Assembly: GCA_002454845.1 (NCBI GenBank)
Contig: DKJQ01000375.1
Coordinates: 1-14,138, forward strand
Source: Ignavibacteria bacterium UBA6688
GTDB taxonomy: Bacteria > Bacteroidota > Ignavibacteria > UBA10030
Direction of reading: 5' to 3'
Length of the DNA stretch: 14,138 nt
Shown: in pieces, positions 14,069-14,138 of the stretch
Position numbering within the stretch: the stretch's first letter is position 1
How the letters are laid out: each line of letters opens with the position of its first letter
The notes under the pieces: model-generated
The model's database searches: none
What the model was told of the DNA's origin: nothing
What the model saw: the letters and a program-made list of their open reading frames with translations, nothing else
Position numbers and translations under genes: made by a program

Positions 14069-14138
14069 TGCGACTAAAAGCGGTCTCAAAAACAAGCAAC
14101 ACAGTCATTGCGAACTCTGCGGCGAGCAAAACACAACC

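Overview
The window is a compact bacterial chromosome segment of roughly 58% G+C by eye. All thirteen convincing protein genes lie on the minus strand, so they are transcribed from right to left. The families present (a RodZ-like morphogenesis protein next to NAD-dependent ligase, a small protein resembling the DUF6913 family beside ligA, a C40 lipoprotein with SH3 domains coupled to a DUF819 carrier, a single-domain cytochrome c of the PSCyt1 kind) fit an uncultured member of the Bacteroidota/Chlorobi/Ignavibacteria assemblage best. This placement is an inference from gene content, not a phylogeny.

In the direction of transcription (high to low coordinates) the layout is as follows. (1) 13998-11975: exported cytochrome c domain protein, alpha/beta-hydrolase carboxylesterase and a solitary beta-class DNA methyltransferase. 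The first two are coupled by a TAATG overlap. (2) 11909-9525: murein-hydrolase lipoprotein (NlpC/P60) and DUF819 membrane carrier, joined TAG-ATG and preceded by a good sigma-70-type promoter. (3) 9450-6727: single-domain response regulator, then a membrane-anchored GAF-PAS hybrid histidine kinase. (4) 6460-202: rodZ-like gene, ligA, a GT9/DUF6913-like protein, a STAS anti-sigma-antagonist-like protein, a sodium:solute symporter and a XerD-type recombinase, closely spaced and probably an operon. A 266-base gap before it holds two candidate promoters and a short direct repeat.

The left edge (1-201) has no gene. On the plus strand it shows a long-range 10-bp stem (11-20 with 123-132), two internal hairpins, and a rho-independent terminator (127-167) whose 5' arm uses the same bases as that stem. 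This is the best candidate for an undescribed element: a small structured RNA or switch that ends convergently against xerD. A second notable signal is negative: I found no CTAG tetranucleotide anywhere in the window, although composition alone predicts about 50. The methyltransferase has the TSPPY architecture seen in N4-cytosine enzymes, some of which modify CTAG. The C40-DUF819 coupling also suggests a job for DUF819 in recovering cell-wall peptides.

Starts were chosen from family alignment, Shine-Dalgarno matches and overlaps. Several genes lack a clear Shine-Dalgarno. No insertion sequence, CRISPR array, tRNA or rRNA was seen.
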